Shown piece by piece: positions 7,435 to 16,916 of a DNA stretch of 64,000 nt. The notes beneath the pieces were generated by a model, which saw only the letters and a list, made by a program, of their open reading frames with translations, made no database searches and was not told the origin of the DNA. Each line of letters begins with the position of its first letter. The stretch's first letter is position 1. This DNA is from an uncultured bacterium (GTDB lineage: Bacteria > Bacteroidota > Bacteroidia > Bacteroidales > Bacteroidaceae): contig CAJMSE010000011.1 of assembly GCA_905216025.1 (NCBI GenBank), positions 1 to 64,000 on the forward strand, in the 5' to 3' direction. The translations under genes were made by a program, and so were the position numbers.

Positions 7435-10400
7435 ATGAAAAGAAGCAGGTATCTAATCATGTTATTGACATTACTCATGTCGATAGCAGCCTATGCTCAG
7501 AGGCAGCCCCTGTCCGGAACCGTCGTCGACGATAAGGGCGAGGCCGTCATCGGAGCAACTGTCGTGCAGAAAGGCTCTGCACAGAACGGTGTCATCACCG
7601 ATTATGAAGGAAACTTCAAAATATCTGTGGCTCCCGGTACGCCCATCGTCGTCTCGTACGTAGGCTACAAGAGCCAGGAAGTGAAGGCCAAGGCGGACAT
7701 GCGCATCGTGCTCCACGAAGACGAACAGATGCTCAACGACGTGGTGGTGATCGGTTATGGCGTTCAGAAGAAATCCGTTGTGACGGCCTCTATCGCCAAG
7801 GTGAGCTCAGACGACCTTGCCGGCAAGACGCGTCTCCGTGCCGACGATGCCCTGAAGGGTATGGCTGCCGGTGTGAACGTGACGTCGGCCTCGGGCCAGC
7901 CGGGCAGCAAGTCGACCATACGCGTGCGCGGTATCGGTACCATTAATAATACCGAGCCCCTCTATATCATCGACGGAATGCCTACAGACCAGGACGGAAT
8001 GGAGTCTGTAAACCCGAACGACATCGAGTCTATCGAAGTGCTCAAGGATGCAGCCTCGGGCGCCATCTACGGTGCGCGTGCCGCAAACGGTGTAATCCTC
8101 ATCACCACCAAGAAGGGTAAGACCGGCAAGGCACAGATCAACTACAACTTCTCTTACGGCTGGCAGAGCGCGTGGAAGAAGCGCGACGTCACCGGAGCGG
8201 CAGACTATGCGGTGCTGCAGAACGAGAAAGCCATCAACGGCGGACAGACCCCGCTGCCCGAACTGGCAGACCCGTGGAACCTCGTAGACAAGAACGGAAA
8301 CGCCATCAACGGCTTCGGTACAGACTGGCAGGACCTCGTCTTCAACGACAATGCCCCCATCGTACAGCACGACGTGTCTGTGAGCGGCGCTTCAGACAAG
8401 ATAAACTACTACCTCTCGCTCGGCTACTTCGAGCAGGAAGGTATCGTTGGCGGAAACTACGGGCAGTCTAACTACGACCGTCTCACCCTCCGCAGCAACA
8501 CCAACTACAACCTTATCGACGCCGAGAAGGAGCGCAAGTTCCTCAACAAGCTCGACCTCGGAGTCAACGTTTCATACATGCGCGTGCACAACACTGGTGT
8601 CGATGCCAACTCTACATGGGGTTCTCCCCTCGGTTCGGCCCTCTATCTGGCGCCCACGCTCCCCGTGACGCTCAACCGGGTGAACGCCGACGGCAAACCC
8701 GGCCCGGGACAGGAGATGATTGATTTCTACAGCTCTTACGACCTCTACACCGACGCTTCGGGAAATCCTTACACCATTCCCGGTTTCGTAGGCTCATACA
8801 ACGAGCAGGTGAACCCCATCGCAGCGATGCAGAGATATCCCACACGCAACTGGTCGCAGAAGATAATGCCCAAGTTCTCGCTCGACCTCCAGCTCTACGA
8901 CAACCTGAAGTATCACTTCTCGTGGAGTGCGGAGCAGTCGTTCTGGGGCAATGAGTCGGCACAGGTGAGCAACTACTACCTCTCAGGAAACAACACCGGC
9001 AACGGCCACACGGCTGCCGGCGCATATAAGGGCAACAAGTCTGCATGGCAGGTTGAGAATACCCTCACCTACGACAAGACCATCGGCAAGCATACCATCG
9101 GCGTCGTGCTCGGACAGTCGGCACTGAAGGAGAAGGGCGACTATCTGTCGTTCTCGAAGTGGAATCTCGTCAACCCCGACAAACCGTACCTCAACTACAC
9201 TACCGGAGCCATCGCCACGGTGGGCGACGACGGTAAGATAAGCATCCAGGGCGGCGGCGAAGGCGGCCCGTGGGTGGAGCACCACATGGTCTCTTACTTC
9301 GGCCGTCTCAGCTACAGCTTCGACGAGAAGTACATGCTTCAGGCAACGGTACGCCGCGACGGTTCGAGCCGCTTCGGCTCAAACAACAAGTACGGAACGT
9401 TCCCCTCCGCATCGGTGGGATGGAACATCCACAAGGAGGCCTTCATGAAAAACACCCGCGACTGGCTCTCGAACCTCAAGTTCCGCGCCAGCTGGGGTAA
9501 GAACGGTAACGACAACATCGGCGACTTCGCCTACACCACGCTCACATATACCGGCGGAAACACCAACAGCTACTTCGGAAAGAACGCCGTTATGAACTTC
9601 GGCTCGAAGGCTACGCGCCTCGCCAACGAAGACCTGAAGTGGGAGGAGAGCGAGCAGACCGACTTCGGACTCGACTTCGGATTCTTCAACAACGCCCTGA
9701 CGTTCTCTGTAGACTACTTCATCAAGAAGACAAACGGAATGATCATAGACATGCCCATCCCCTCGTATGTAGGCGAGCAGCGCCCGCTGGCCAACGTGGG
9801 CGACATGGAGAACAAAGGCTGGGAGTTTGAACTCGGATATAAGTTCAGCATCGCCGACGCACGCTTCGCCGTCAAGGGCAACGCCTCCTATCTGAAGAAC
9901 ACCCTCAAGAACCTCGGCAACGACACCGGCTTCCTCAACTGGGGCATCAACCAGTTCACCGACGGAGGCACCCGTGCCGAGAACGGACAGCCCTTCCCGT
10001 TCTTCTACGGATACAAGACGGCCGGCGTTTTCCAGAACATGGAGCAGGTGAACAGCTACACATGGACAGACCCAAAGACGGGCGAGACACAGCTGATACA
10101 GCCTAAGGCACAGCCCGGCGACATGATTTTCGTGGATACGAACAACGACGGACAGATTACATCCGACGACCGTACCAATATCGGTAAGGGCACTCCCGAC
10201 TGGTCGTTCGGCCTCAACCTGAGCGCAGACTGGAAGGGATTTGACTTCAACGTGTTCTTCCAGGGCGTCAGCGGAGTCGACGTGTTCGACGCGACATACC
10301 GCTCCGACATCTCCTCGGCCAACTTCCCGACATGGGTTCTCGACCGCTGGACGGGCGAGGGCACATCAAACAGGGTGCCTATCCTGAAGGCCGGCGATGC

Positions 10401-10674
10401 AAGCAACTGGGTTGTCAGCGACCTCTACGTGCGCGACGGCTCATACCTGCGCCTGAAGAACATCACGCTGGGCTACACACTGCCCCGCAAGCTCACGCAG
10501 GTGGTCGGTGTGGAGCGCTTCCGCATGTACGTGAGGGCTGAGAACCTCGTCACATGGACAAAGTACTGGGGCTTCGATCCTGAAATCGGAACAAACGGTA
10601 CGTCGCTCGGCGTAGACTACGGAGTATATCCGCAGGCACGCACATGGACCGTAGGATTCAACATTTCGCTCTAA
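7435..10674 (+). CDS. SusC-like TonB-dependent glycan transporter
   Basis: A 1079-residue outer-membrane protein. A signal peptide ends near YAQ (residue 22). Residues 24-100 form a carboxypeptidase-regulatory-like domain (LSGTVVDDKGEAVIGATV). A TonB-box-like VVVIGYG precedes the plug (about residues 120-230, with LYIIDGMP and GAIYGARAANGVILITTKKG). The rest is the barrel, ending in a typical aromatic C-terminus (TWTVGFNISL). SusC proteins import oligosaccharides using TonB energy, with the SusD partner as lid. The susD gene follows 29 nt later, and glucan hydrolases are downstream, so the substrate is probably beta-glucan oligosaccharides. First gene of the locus, behind the promoter at 7338. 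Confidence 0.97.
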   Translation: MKRSRYLIMLLTLLMSIAAYAQRQPLSGTVVDDKGEAVIGATVVQKGSAQNGVITDYEGNFKISVAPGTPIVVSYVGYKSQEVKAKADMRIVLHEDEQMLNDVVVIGYGVQKKSVVTASIAKVSSDDLAGKTRLRADDALKGMAAGVNVTSASGQPGSKSTIRVRGIGTINNTEPLYIIDGMPTDQDGMESVNPNDIESIEVLKDAASGAIYGARAANGVILITTKKGKTGKAQINYNFSYGWQSAWKKRDVTGAADYAVLQNEKAINGGQTPLPELADPWNLVDKNGNAINGFGTDWQDLVFNDNAPIVQHDVSVSGASDKINYYLSLGYFEQEGIVGGNYGQSNYDRLTLRSNTNYNLIDAEKERKFLNKLDLGVNVSYMRVHNTGVDANSTWGSPLGSALYLAPTLPVTLNRVNADGKPGPGQEMIDFYSSYDLYTDASGNPYTIPGFVGSYNEQVNPIAAMQRYPTRNWSQKIMPKFSLDLQLYDNLKYHFSWSAEQSFWGNESAQVSNYYLSGNNTGNGHTAAGAYKGNKSAWQVENTLTYDKTIGKHTIGVVLGQSALKEKGDYLSFSKWNLVNPDKPYLNYTTGAIATVGDDGKISIQGGGEGGPWVEHHMVSYFGRLSYSFDEKYMLQATVRRDGSSRFGSNNKYGTFPSASVGWNIHKEAFMKNTRDWLSNLKFRASWGKNGNDNIGDFAYTTLTYTGGNTNSYFGKNAVMNFGSKATRLANEDLKWEESEQTDFGLDFGFFNNALTFSVDYFIKKTNGMIIDMPIPSYVGEQRPLANVGDMENKGWEFELGYKFSIADARFAVKGNASYLKNTLKNLGNDTGFLNWGINQFTDGGTRAENGQPFPFFYGYKTAGVFQNMEQVNSYTWTDPKTGETQLIQPKAQPGDMIFVDTNNDGQITSDDRTNIGKGTPDWSFGLNLSADWKGFDFNVFFQGVSGVDVFDATYRSDISSANFPTWVLDRWTGEGTSNRVPILKAGDASNWVVSDLYVRDGSYLRLKNITLGYTLPRKLTQVVGVERFRMYVRAENLVTWTKYWGFDPEIGTNGTSLGVDYGVYPQARTWTVGFNISL

Positions 10675-10703
10675 AATGTCAAACCAAATAAAACCGAAAG
10701 ATT

Positions 10704-12224
10704 ATGAAACTCAATAAAACAATCATAGCAGGAATATTCGCCTCGGCATTCGTGCTGTCCTCATGCAGCGACGATTTCCTTACGGTGTCTAAGCCGGACG
10801 GCGACCCTCTGGAGGAGTACTACGTCACAGACGCACGCCTGAACGAGGCGCTCACGGCGGCATACGCACCTCTGCACTGGCCCGACTGGGACAACGTGGC
10901 ATATAACGACCTCACTGTAGACGCCGAAATCATGGGCGACGACTTCTGGGTGGGCGGCAGCGACAACAACGACAACAGGCACTGGCACAAGCTGTTCAAC
11001 TTCGAGGCCGACGGAAACAACACCCTCGCCACGCTATGGGGCGACTTCTACTCGGGCATCAAGCGCTGCAACGATGCCATCAAGTACTGCTCGTGGAACC
11101 AGGGACTCAAGAATGCACGCTCATACGAGATGCAGGCACGCCTGCTCCGCGTATACTATTATAACATATTGTGGCATTACTACGGCAACGTCCCCTTCTA
11201 TCTCGAGAACCTCTCGATGCCCTATGTGGCCCCGCAGCTCACTGCCGACGAGATCTACAACCGCCTGCTGCCCGAGCTTGAGGACATCATCAAGGCCGAC
11301 GTGCTGCCCATGCGCTGGCCAGACAATCAGGCCGGCCGCGTATCGCAGGCCATGGCATACATGCTCTACGCCGAGATGACGATGTATCAGAACGACCGCA
11401 ACCGCTATCCGCAGGCCCTCGCATACATGAGAGAGCTGATAAAGTCGGAAGACTACGACCTGCACAACGACTTTGCGGAGCTTTGGACAGAGGATGGCGA
11501 GTGGTGCGAGGAGTCTATCTTCGAAATCAACTACAACGATGCGCAGGGCCAGCGCGACTGGGGCGACGCAGCCCTGAACGCCGGCGGCTCGGTGCTCCCG
11601 ACGCTGATATCTCCTAACAGCTGGAAGGGCGGTGACGGATGGAACGGCCTCGAGGGCTGGGGATTCCTCCCGGTGCGCCTTGAGACTTACAACATGTTCA
11701 CCGATGCGGGCGACATCGTCCGCCGCGATGCAACCATCTGGGACGTGCGCGGCTTCGGCGATAACTACACCAAGCGCTATCAGGACACAGGCCTGTGGCT
11801 CGGCAAGTACCGTCCGAAAGACTCGTCGGTGGCTAACTGCAGCGGTTCGAAGAACTTGAACTACAACAATAACAAGCGCATCTACCGCTATGCCGAGGTG
11901 CTGCTGAATGCAGCGGAGCTCATCATCGAGACCGGCGGCGACCGCACCGAGGCCACAAACTATCTCAACCAGGTGCGCAACCGCGTGAATCTGCCGGGTC
12001 AGCCGCAGGCTACCATCGACAATATCATCGACGAACGCCACTTCGAGTTCTGCGGAGAGGGTAAGCGTTACTTTGACCTCGTGCGCACGGGCAAGGCTGC
12101 CGACTATCTGAAGCCCGACAGCTACGGCTACCGCACCAACACGTGGACGCCTAATAAGAAGCATATCCCGCTGTCACAGTCGGAGCTCGACGCCGATCCG
12201 ACATTGAAGCAGAATGACTATTAA
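10704..12224 (+). CDS. SusD-like glycan-binding lipoprotein
   Basis: A 506-residue RagB/SusD family lipoprotein. The signal peptide ends in the lipobox LSSC (Cys21), followed by SDDFLTVSKPDGDP, the usual start of the mature protein. TPR-like helices fill the N-terminal half. The C-terminal part carries NYLNQVRNRVNLP and FCGEGKRYFDLVRTGKA, which are characteristic of the family. It binds glycan at the cell surface and caps the SusC barrel. It directly follows susC and precedes the surface glycan-binding gene, an arrangement diagnostic of a polysaccharide utilisation locus. The ligand is inferred as beta-glucan from the downstream enzymes. Confidence 0.96.
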   Translation: MKLNKTIIAGIFASAFVLSSCSDDFLTVSKPDGDPLEEYYVTDARLNEALTAAYAPLHWPDWDNVAYNDLTVDAEIMGDDFWVGGSDNNDNRHWHKLFNFEADGNNTLATLWGDFYSGIKRCNDAIKYCSWNQGLKNARSYEMQARLLRVYYYNILWHYYGNVPFYLENLSMPYVAPQLTADEIYNRLLPELEDIIKADVLPMRWPDNQAGRVSQAMAYMLYAEMTMYQNDRNRYPQALAYMRELIKSEDYDLHNDFAELWTEDGEWCEESIFEINYNDAQGQRDWGDAALNAGGSVLPTLISPNSWKGGDGWNGLEGWGFLPVRLETYNMFTDAGDIVRRDATIWDVRGFGDNYTKRYQDTGLWLGKYRPKDSSVANCSGSKNLNYNNNKRIYRYAEVLLNAAELIIETGGDRTEATNYLNQVRNRVNLPGQPQATIDNIIDERHFEFCGEGKRYFDLVRTGKAADYLKPDSYGYRTNTWTPNKKHIPLSQSELDADPTLKQNDY

Positions 12225-12249
12225 TAACCCGTTTTAAAAGATTACGTAT

Positions 12250-14196
12250 ATGAAAGGTATATTGAAATATATGGTTTGCCCGCTCGTTGCCGGCCTGGCT
12301 CTCACAGCCTGCTCGCCCGACGAGTTCAGCGGCGCCGACAAGAACGGTCTTCCCGAGATAGGCGACAGGACCATCACCGTTGAAACGGACCAGGAGACAA
12401 ACACTGCCGTCTTCTCACTGAGCGGCAACTTCACGGGCTGCTACCCCGTATGGTATCTCGACGGCAAGATGTATTCGCTGCTGCCGAAGACCAGTTACAG
12501 CAGCATGGAGGAGGGAACTCACAACCTCGAGGTGAAGCTGATGAACCGAAACGGCCAGTCGCAGGGCTCGCTGACAGGCTCGTTCACCTTCAACGAAACA
12601 AAGATCGACTACGACGCGGAGTATTACAGCAAGCTCTGCGGCAAGGTGTGGCGCATAGACTACACCGAAGTGGGACACATGGGATGCGGCGAACCGGGAA
12701 CGGACGGCTCCAACTGGTGGTCGGCCGATGTGAACAACAAGAAGGACTGGGGCGTATACGACGACCGCATCACCTTCTCGCACGCTGCCACCGACCCCGC
12801 CACGCAGGGCACTTACACCTATGATCCGGGCGAGGGCGGCACGGTATATGTGAACACCGGATGTACCATCTTCTCCGAATACAACACCAACGACGGGCAG
12901 GACTTCATGGTTCCGGTGGCAAAGCAGACATCTACGTTCGAGCTGCAGCCAGGCACTTTCAACGATGAGGCCACGCTGTTCATCAAGTTCGCGCCGCAGA
13001 CGTTGCTGCCCTACATCTCTGCCGATGCAGCATATAATAACCCGTTCTTCCGCGTCGAGGCCCTCACGAACACCCGTCTGGCTCTCATCTACGACGGCGA
13101 CGGCATCGTGTGGCGCATGGTATTCACGAGTAGGGAGGACACCGGACTGCCTGACGAGCCGGAAGTACCAGAGGCTACGTTCGACTGGAACGTCGACTCA
13201 CCTTCCAACCTGTGGGCCCCGGTCACCGAGGGTAGCGCCCTTACCGGCATCGACACATGGTTTGCCGATGCAGGCTGGACACCTCTGCCGACGCAGCCGG
13301 ATATCGTCACTACGGCTGACGGTTTCGAAGTAGTCGTTCCCGAGGGCACCGGCGGCGACCAGTGGCAGGGCCAGGTGAAGATTCACACCAGCCTCTCGGC
13401 CAAGGGTGGAAAGGCTTACAACTTCTATTGCCTTGTCGATGCGGACAACGACATACCCGGAATGACAATCAAACTGACCGAGAACGGCGACGGACGGGAC
13501 GGTAACTTCTTCTTCGCCGACCGCCACGCCATCACGGCCGACAAGCAGTTTGTCTACAAGGCCGAGGGCGTCACCCTGGCAGAAGGTGTCGACGCACCCG
13601 CACTCTCGCTCGTGCTCGACCTCGGCGGTGCGCCGGCGGGCACCAAGGTGAAGGTAAGCAAGATATATTTCGAGCAGGACAACACCGTGGGCTACGACGA
13701 CCCGGCCAACCTCTGGAAAGCCGTCGACAGCGGCGAGGCGTTCGTTAACTTCACAACATGGTTCGCCGACGGCGGCTGGAGCCCCCTGCCGACGCAGCCG
13801 GAGATAGCACACGACGGCAACGCCTATACGCTGACCATCCCCGAGGGCACCGGCGGCGACCAATGGCAGGGCCAGGTGGGCATCCACACATCGCTCACGG
13901 CAGAGCTTGCCGCCACCTATAACTTCTCGTGCATCATAGAGATGGACAACGATGCTCCGGGCGTGACAATCAAGTTGACCGAGACTGATGATGCCGACGG
14001 CACGAAGCACGACAGCAACTTCTTCTTCGACGGTCGCCATGCCGTCACTGCCGACAAGCCTTTCGTCTATTCGGCCAAGGGCGTGACGCTGTCGCAGAAC
14101 GATGCCCACGCACTCTCTCTCGTGCTCGACTTCGGCGGTACGCCGGTGGGCACCAAGGTGAAGATAAGCAACATCGTATTCTCGAAGGCCGACTGA
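12250..14196 (+). CDS. Surface glycan-binding lipoprotein with duplicated jelly-roll module
   Basis: A 648-residue lipoprotein in the SusE/SGBP position. The lipobox is ALTAC (about Cys18). The N-terminal half (to about 305) resembles Ig-like/SusE-type domains. The C-terminal half is a tandem duplication: residues about 315-475 and 482-648 share TWFADxGWxPLPTQP, then EGTGGDQWQGQV, IHTSL and, near the end, LSLVLDxGG and GTKVKxS. The modules look like CBM4/CBM9-type jelly rolls, and conserved tryptophans are good candidates for sugar stacking. Such proteins hold polysaccharide on the cell surface for cleavage. The gene lies 25 nt after susD and is separated from the GH16 gene by a strong hairpin. 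The CBM family assignment is tentative. Confidence 0.88.
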   Translation: MKGILKYMVCPLVAGLALTACSPDEFSGADKNGLPEIGDRTITVETDQETNTAVFSLSGNFTGCYPVWYLDGKMYSLLPKTSYSSMEEGTHNLEVKLMNRNGQSQGSLTGSFTFNETKIDYDAEYYSKLCGKVWRIDYTEVGHMGCGEPGTDGSNWWSADVNNKKDWGVYDDRITFSHAATDPATQGTYTYDPGEGGTVYVNTGCTIFSEYNTNDGQDFMVPVAKQTSTFELQPGTFNDEATLFIKFAPQTLLPYISADAAYNNPFFRVEALTNTRLALIYDGDGIVWRMVFTSREDTGLPDEPEVPEATFDWNVDSPSNLWAPVTEGSALTGIDTWFADAGWTPLPTQPDIVTTADGFEVVVPEGTGGDQWQGQVKIHTSLSAKGGKAYNFYCLVDADNDIPGMTIKLTENGDGRDGNFFFADRHAITADKQFVYKAEGVTLAEGVDAPALSLVLDLGGAPAGTKVKVSKIYFEQDNTVGYDDPANLWKAVDSGEAFVNFTTWFADGGWSPLPTQPEIAHDGNAYTLTIPEGTGGDQWQGQVGIHTSLTAELAATYNFSCIIEMDNDAPGVTIKLTETDDADGTKHDSNFFFDGRHAVTADKPFVYSAKGVTLSQNDAHALSLVLDFGGTPVGTKVKISNIVFSKAD

Positions 14197-14214
14197 GAGA
14201 GTGAATGAATAGTT

Positions 14215-14283
14215 GGTGAGGGTGTGCCGTGATGCCGGAAGCGCTCCGTCTCATGGACACGGGTGTCACGGCGCATCCTCACC
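14215..14283 (+). promoter_or_regulatory. Large hairpin between SGBP and GH16 genes
   Basis: Arms of 22 nt (14215-14236 and 14262-14283) pair with about four mismatches. No T run of terminator length follows (only TTT). Placed inside the operon, it could protect the upstream susCD-SGBP mRNA end or attenuate the enzyme genes. Confidence 0.6.
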
Positions 14284-14326
14284 GTTTAACCGATAGAAAG
14301 AAAACAGAGGAAAACCGATACGTGAT

Positions 14327-15469
14327 ATGTACAAGAAGTTCCTTATATCCATGCTTATGATGCCGCTCGCGCTGATGGCGTCATCATGCGGCAGCGATTC
14401 TGGCGATGACGGCGGGAATGCTCCTGGAGTGTCCGTGGCGTTGAGCTCAAAGTCGCTCAGCTTCGACGGTAATGCCGGTTCGCAGGCCGTCACGATCGTG
14501 GCCAACCACGAGTGGACCTCCATTGCGAGTGAGGATTGGATCAGTGTAGACCCGAAGAACTCGGTGTCGGAGACGACAACGGTGAATGTCAGGGTGCAGA
14601 AAAATGCCGGATACGACGGCCGCGAAGGCACCGTCACCATCCTGTGCGGCTCAGCCCGTGAGACCATCAAGGTCGTACAGGCCGGTGGCGACGGCGTTCC
14701 GGACCCCGACGCGATAACCTGTCCCATACCCGGCTACCGGCTGGTATGGAACGACGAGTTCGACAAGGGCAACGAACTGGACGGCTCCGACTGGACCCAC
14801 GAGGTGCAGGGAGCAGGCTGGGTGAACAACGAACTGCAGAACTACGTATACCAGAAGTCGCCCGGCGGCAGGCTGGTGACCGAGGTAAGGAACGGGACGC
14901 TGAGGATAAACTGCTTCAAGGAGAACGGCAAGGTATACTCGGGACGCGTCTACGCCCATGTCGGCACCGGCTGGCAGTACGGCTATTTCGAGGCCAGGAT
15001 AAAGCTGCCGCAGGGCCGTGGCACATGGCCGGCATTCTGGATGATGCCCGTCGGCAACGACTGGAGCACCAATCCGTGGCCTATGTGCGGCGAGATAGAC
15101 ATCATGGAAGAGGTCGGCTGCGTGCCCAATGAGGTGTCGTCGTCAATCCACACCCAGGACTACAACCACACCAAGAACACCCAGAAGACCCACGCCATGA
15201 CGATAGACCGTGCCGAAGGCGAGTTCCACGTCTACGGACTGGAGTGGACCGCCGACCGCATCACGACATACGTGGACGGTAAGGTGCAGCTCGATGTCAC
15301 CAAGGAGCAGCTCGGCGCGGGCCACAACCAGTGGCCGTTCCACTATGCTTTCTATCCCATCCTCAACCTGGCATGGGGCGGCGACTGGGGCGGCATGAAA
15401 GGAGTTGACGAGAGCGCGCTGCCCGTGACCATGGAAGTGGAGTATGTCCGTGTGTTCCAGAAGAAATAA
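14327..15469 (+). CDS. GH16 endo-beta-glucanase with BACON domain
   Basis: A 380-residue lipoprotein (lipobox MASSC, about residue 20). Residues about 35-122 form a BACON domain (SKSLSFDGNAGSQAVTI, EDWISVDP, GTVTILCG). Residues about 130-380 are a GH16 jelly roll. The catalytic motif is EIDIME with nucleophile Glu256, Asp258 and acid/base Glu261. FxARIKLPQGRGTWPAFWMMP and the C-terminal YVRVFQK are typical of bacterial laminarinases (beta-1,3- and mixed-linkage glucanases). It would cut glucan into oligosaccharides at the cell surface, where the BACON domain spaces the enzyme from the membrane. It follows the SGBP gene by 130 nt and precedes GH5. The exact linkage preference cannot be settled from the sequence. 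Confidence 0.94.
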   Translation: MYKKFLISMLMMPLALMASSCGSDSGDDGGNAPGVSVALSSKSLSFDGNAGSQAVTIVANHEWTSIASEDWISVDPKNSVSETTTVNVRVQKNAGYDGREGTVTILCGSARETIKVVQAGGDGVPDPDAITCPIPGYRLVWNDEFDKGNELDGSDWTHEVQGAGWVNNELQNYVYQKSPGGRLVTEVRNGTLRINCFKENGKVYSGRVYAHVGTGWQYGYFEARIKLPQGRGTWPAFWMMPVGNDWSTNPWPMCGEIDIMEEVGCVPNEVSSSIHTQDYNHTKNTQKTHAMTIDRAEGEFHVYGLEWTADRITTYVDGKVQLDVTKEQLGAGHNQWPFHYAFYPILNLAWGGDWGGMKGVDESALPVTMEVEYVRVFQKK

Positions 15470-15506
15470 TGAATAAGTGATAACGTTTCAAGACTGCCAT
15501 TATAAT

Positions 15507-16748
15507 ATGAGAAAGAGTATATTTGCCTTTGCCGTTCTGCTGCTCGCCGTCTTCGGATGCTCCGGAGAGAGGCAGGCTGCGAAGACCGGATTCGTGCGCG
15601 TGCAGGGCGCGGACCTTGTGAAGCCCGACGGTGAGAAACTGTTTATCCGCGGCACGAACCTCGGCAACTGGCTCAATCCCGAGGGTTATATGTTCGGGTT
15701 TACGAAGACAAACAGCGCGTGGATGATAGACCTCATGCTGCGCGAGATGGTGGGGCCGGATGCCTCCGCCGCATTCTGGAGCGGCTTCAAGGACAGCTAT
15801 GTCACCGCCGAGGACGTCAGGTTCATCGCCTCACAGGGCGCCAACACCATACGCCTGCCCTTCAACTACAAGCTCTTCACCGACGAAGACTATATGGGAC
15901 TGACCGCCGCCCAGGACGGCTTTGCCCGCGTAGACAGCGTGGTGAAGTGGTGCCGCGACAACGGTCTCTATCTCATCCTCGATATGCACGACTGTCCCGG
16001 AGGGCAGACTGGCGATAACATCGACGACGGCTACGGCTATCCGTGGCTCTTCGAGAGCGAGGCGGCCCAGCAGCTGTTCTGCGATATATGGGTGAGCATC
16101 GCTGACAGGTATAAGGACGAGCCGGTGATACTGGGCTACGAGCTGATGAACGAGCCCATAGCGCACTACTTCGACAACAAGGACGAGCTCAACAGCAAGC
16201 TCGAGCCGCTCTACAAGCGTGCCGTCAAGGCCATCCGCGAGGTCGACGCGAATCATGTCATCCTGCTCGGCGGAGCGCGCTGGAACAGCGACTTCTTCAT
16301 GTTCACCGACTGGAAGTTCGACAATAATATAATGTATACGTGCCACCGCTACGGCGGCGACGCCTCGGCACCTGCCATCAAGGACTACATCGACTTCCGT
16401 GACAAGACCGGCCTGCCGATGTACATGGGCGAGATAGGCCATAACACCGACGAATGGCAAGCCGACTTCGCCAAGGTCATGGAGGAAGCGAACATCGGTT
16501 ACACGTTCTGGCCCTACAAGAAGGTTGACGGCTCGTGCATGAACGCCATCACACGGCCCGCCGGCTGGGACAGCATCGTCGTGAAGTTCGCTGAGGCCGA
16601 CCGCACCACCTTCAACGACATACGCGCTGCCCGCCCCGACCAGAAGGTGGCGGCGAAGCTGCTCCGCGAGTTCATCGAAAACTCGAAGTTCTCCAACTGC
16701 AAGCCGCAGACGGAGTATATCAGGTCTATGAGAATGAAGAAAGAGTAA
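15507..16748 (+). CDS. GH5 glycoside hydrolase lipoprotein
   Basis: A 413-residue enzyme. The start at 15507 (MRKSIFAFAVLLLAVFGC) gives a clean lipoprotein signal; an upstream ATG at 15477 adds ten residues without purpose. GH5 signatures are RGTNLGNWLNPEG near the N-terminus, ANTIRLPFNYKLF, acid/base Glu216 in LMNEP and nucleophile Glu309 in YMGEIGHN. The start of the domain resembles exo-beta-1,3-glucanase-like GH5 branches more than cellulases, but the subfamily is uncertain. With GH16 and two GH3 enzymes it fits degradation of laminarin or mixed-linkage beta-glucan. It follows the GH16 stop by 37 nt, so it is cotranscribed. Confidence 0.92.
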   Translation: MRKSIFAFAVLLLAVFGCSGERQAAKTGFVRVQGADLVKPDGEKLFIRGTNLGNWLNPEGYMFGFTKTNSAWMIDLMLREMVGPDASAAFWSGFKDSYVTAEDVRFIASQGANTIRLPFNYKLFTDEDYMGLTAAQDGFARVDSVVKWCRDNGLYLILDMHDCPGGQTGDNIDDGYGYPWLFESEAAQQLFCDIWVSIADRYKDEPVILGYELMNEPIAHYFDNKDELNSKLEPLYKRAVKAIREVDANHVILLGGARWNSDFFMFTDWKFDNNIMYTCHRYGGDASAPAIKDYIDFRDKTGLPMYMGEIGHNTDEWQADFAKVMEEANIGYTFWPYKKVDGSCMNAITRPAGWDSIVVKFAEADRTTFNDIRAARPDQKVAAKLLREFIENSKFSNCKPQTEYIRSMRMKKE

Positions 16749-16905
16749 TTACGAGTTACGAATTACGAATTATGAGTTGTCGGCGGAGCCGATTGTAAAT
16801 TAATGAATTACGAATTATGACAAGGGAGTCTGGAGGTATTCCCATCGCTCCCATTACTCATATCCGTCCCGTCTCCTCCCCCCTTGGGAGGCAGGGAGGG
16901 GCCAA
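16749..16905. repeat. 7-nt microsatellite and REP-like unit
   Basis: From about 16749, short TTACGAA/TTACGAG/TTATGAG heptamers run in tandem, with a second patch at 16803-16819. At 16871-16905 there is a copy of the CTCCCC/GGGAGGGG palindrome family (CTCCTCCCCCCTTGGGAGG then CAGGGAGGGGCC), found again near 24.8, 25.3, 32.6, 44.9, 53.0 and 53.2 kb. Confidence 0.7.
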
Positions 16906-16916
16906 ACCAAGTCATT

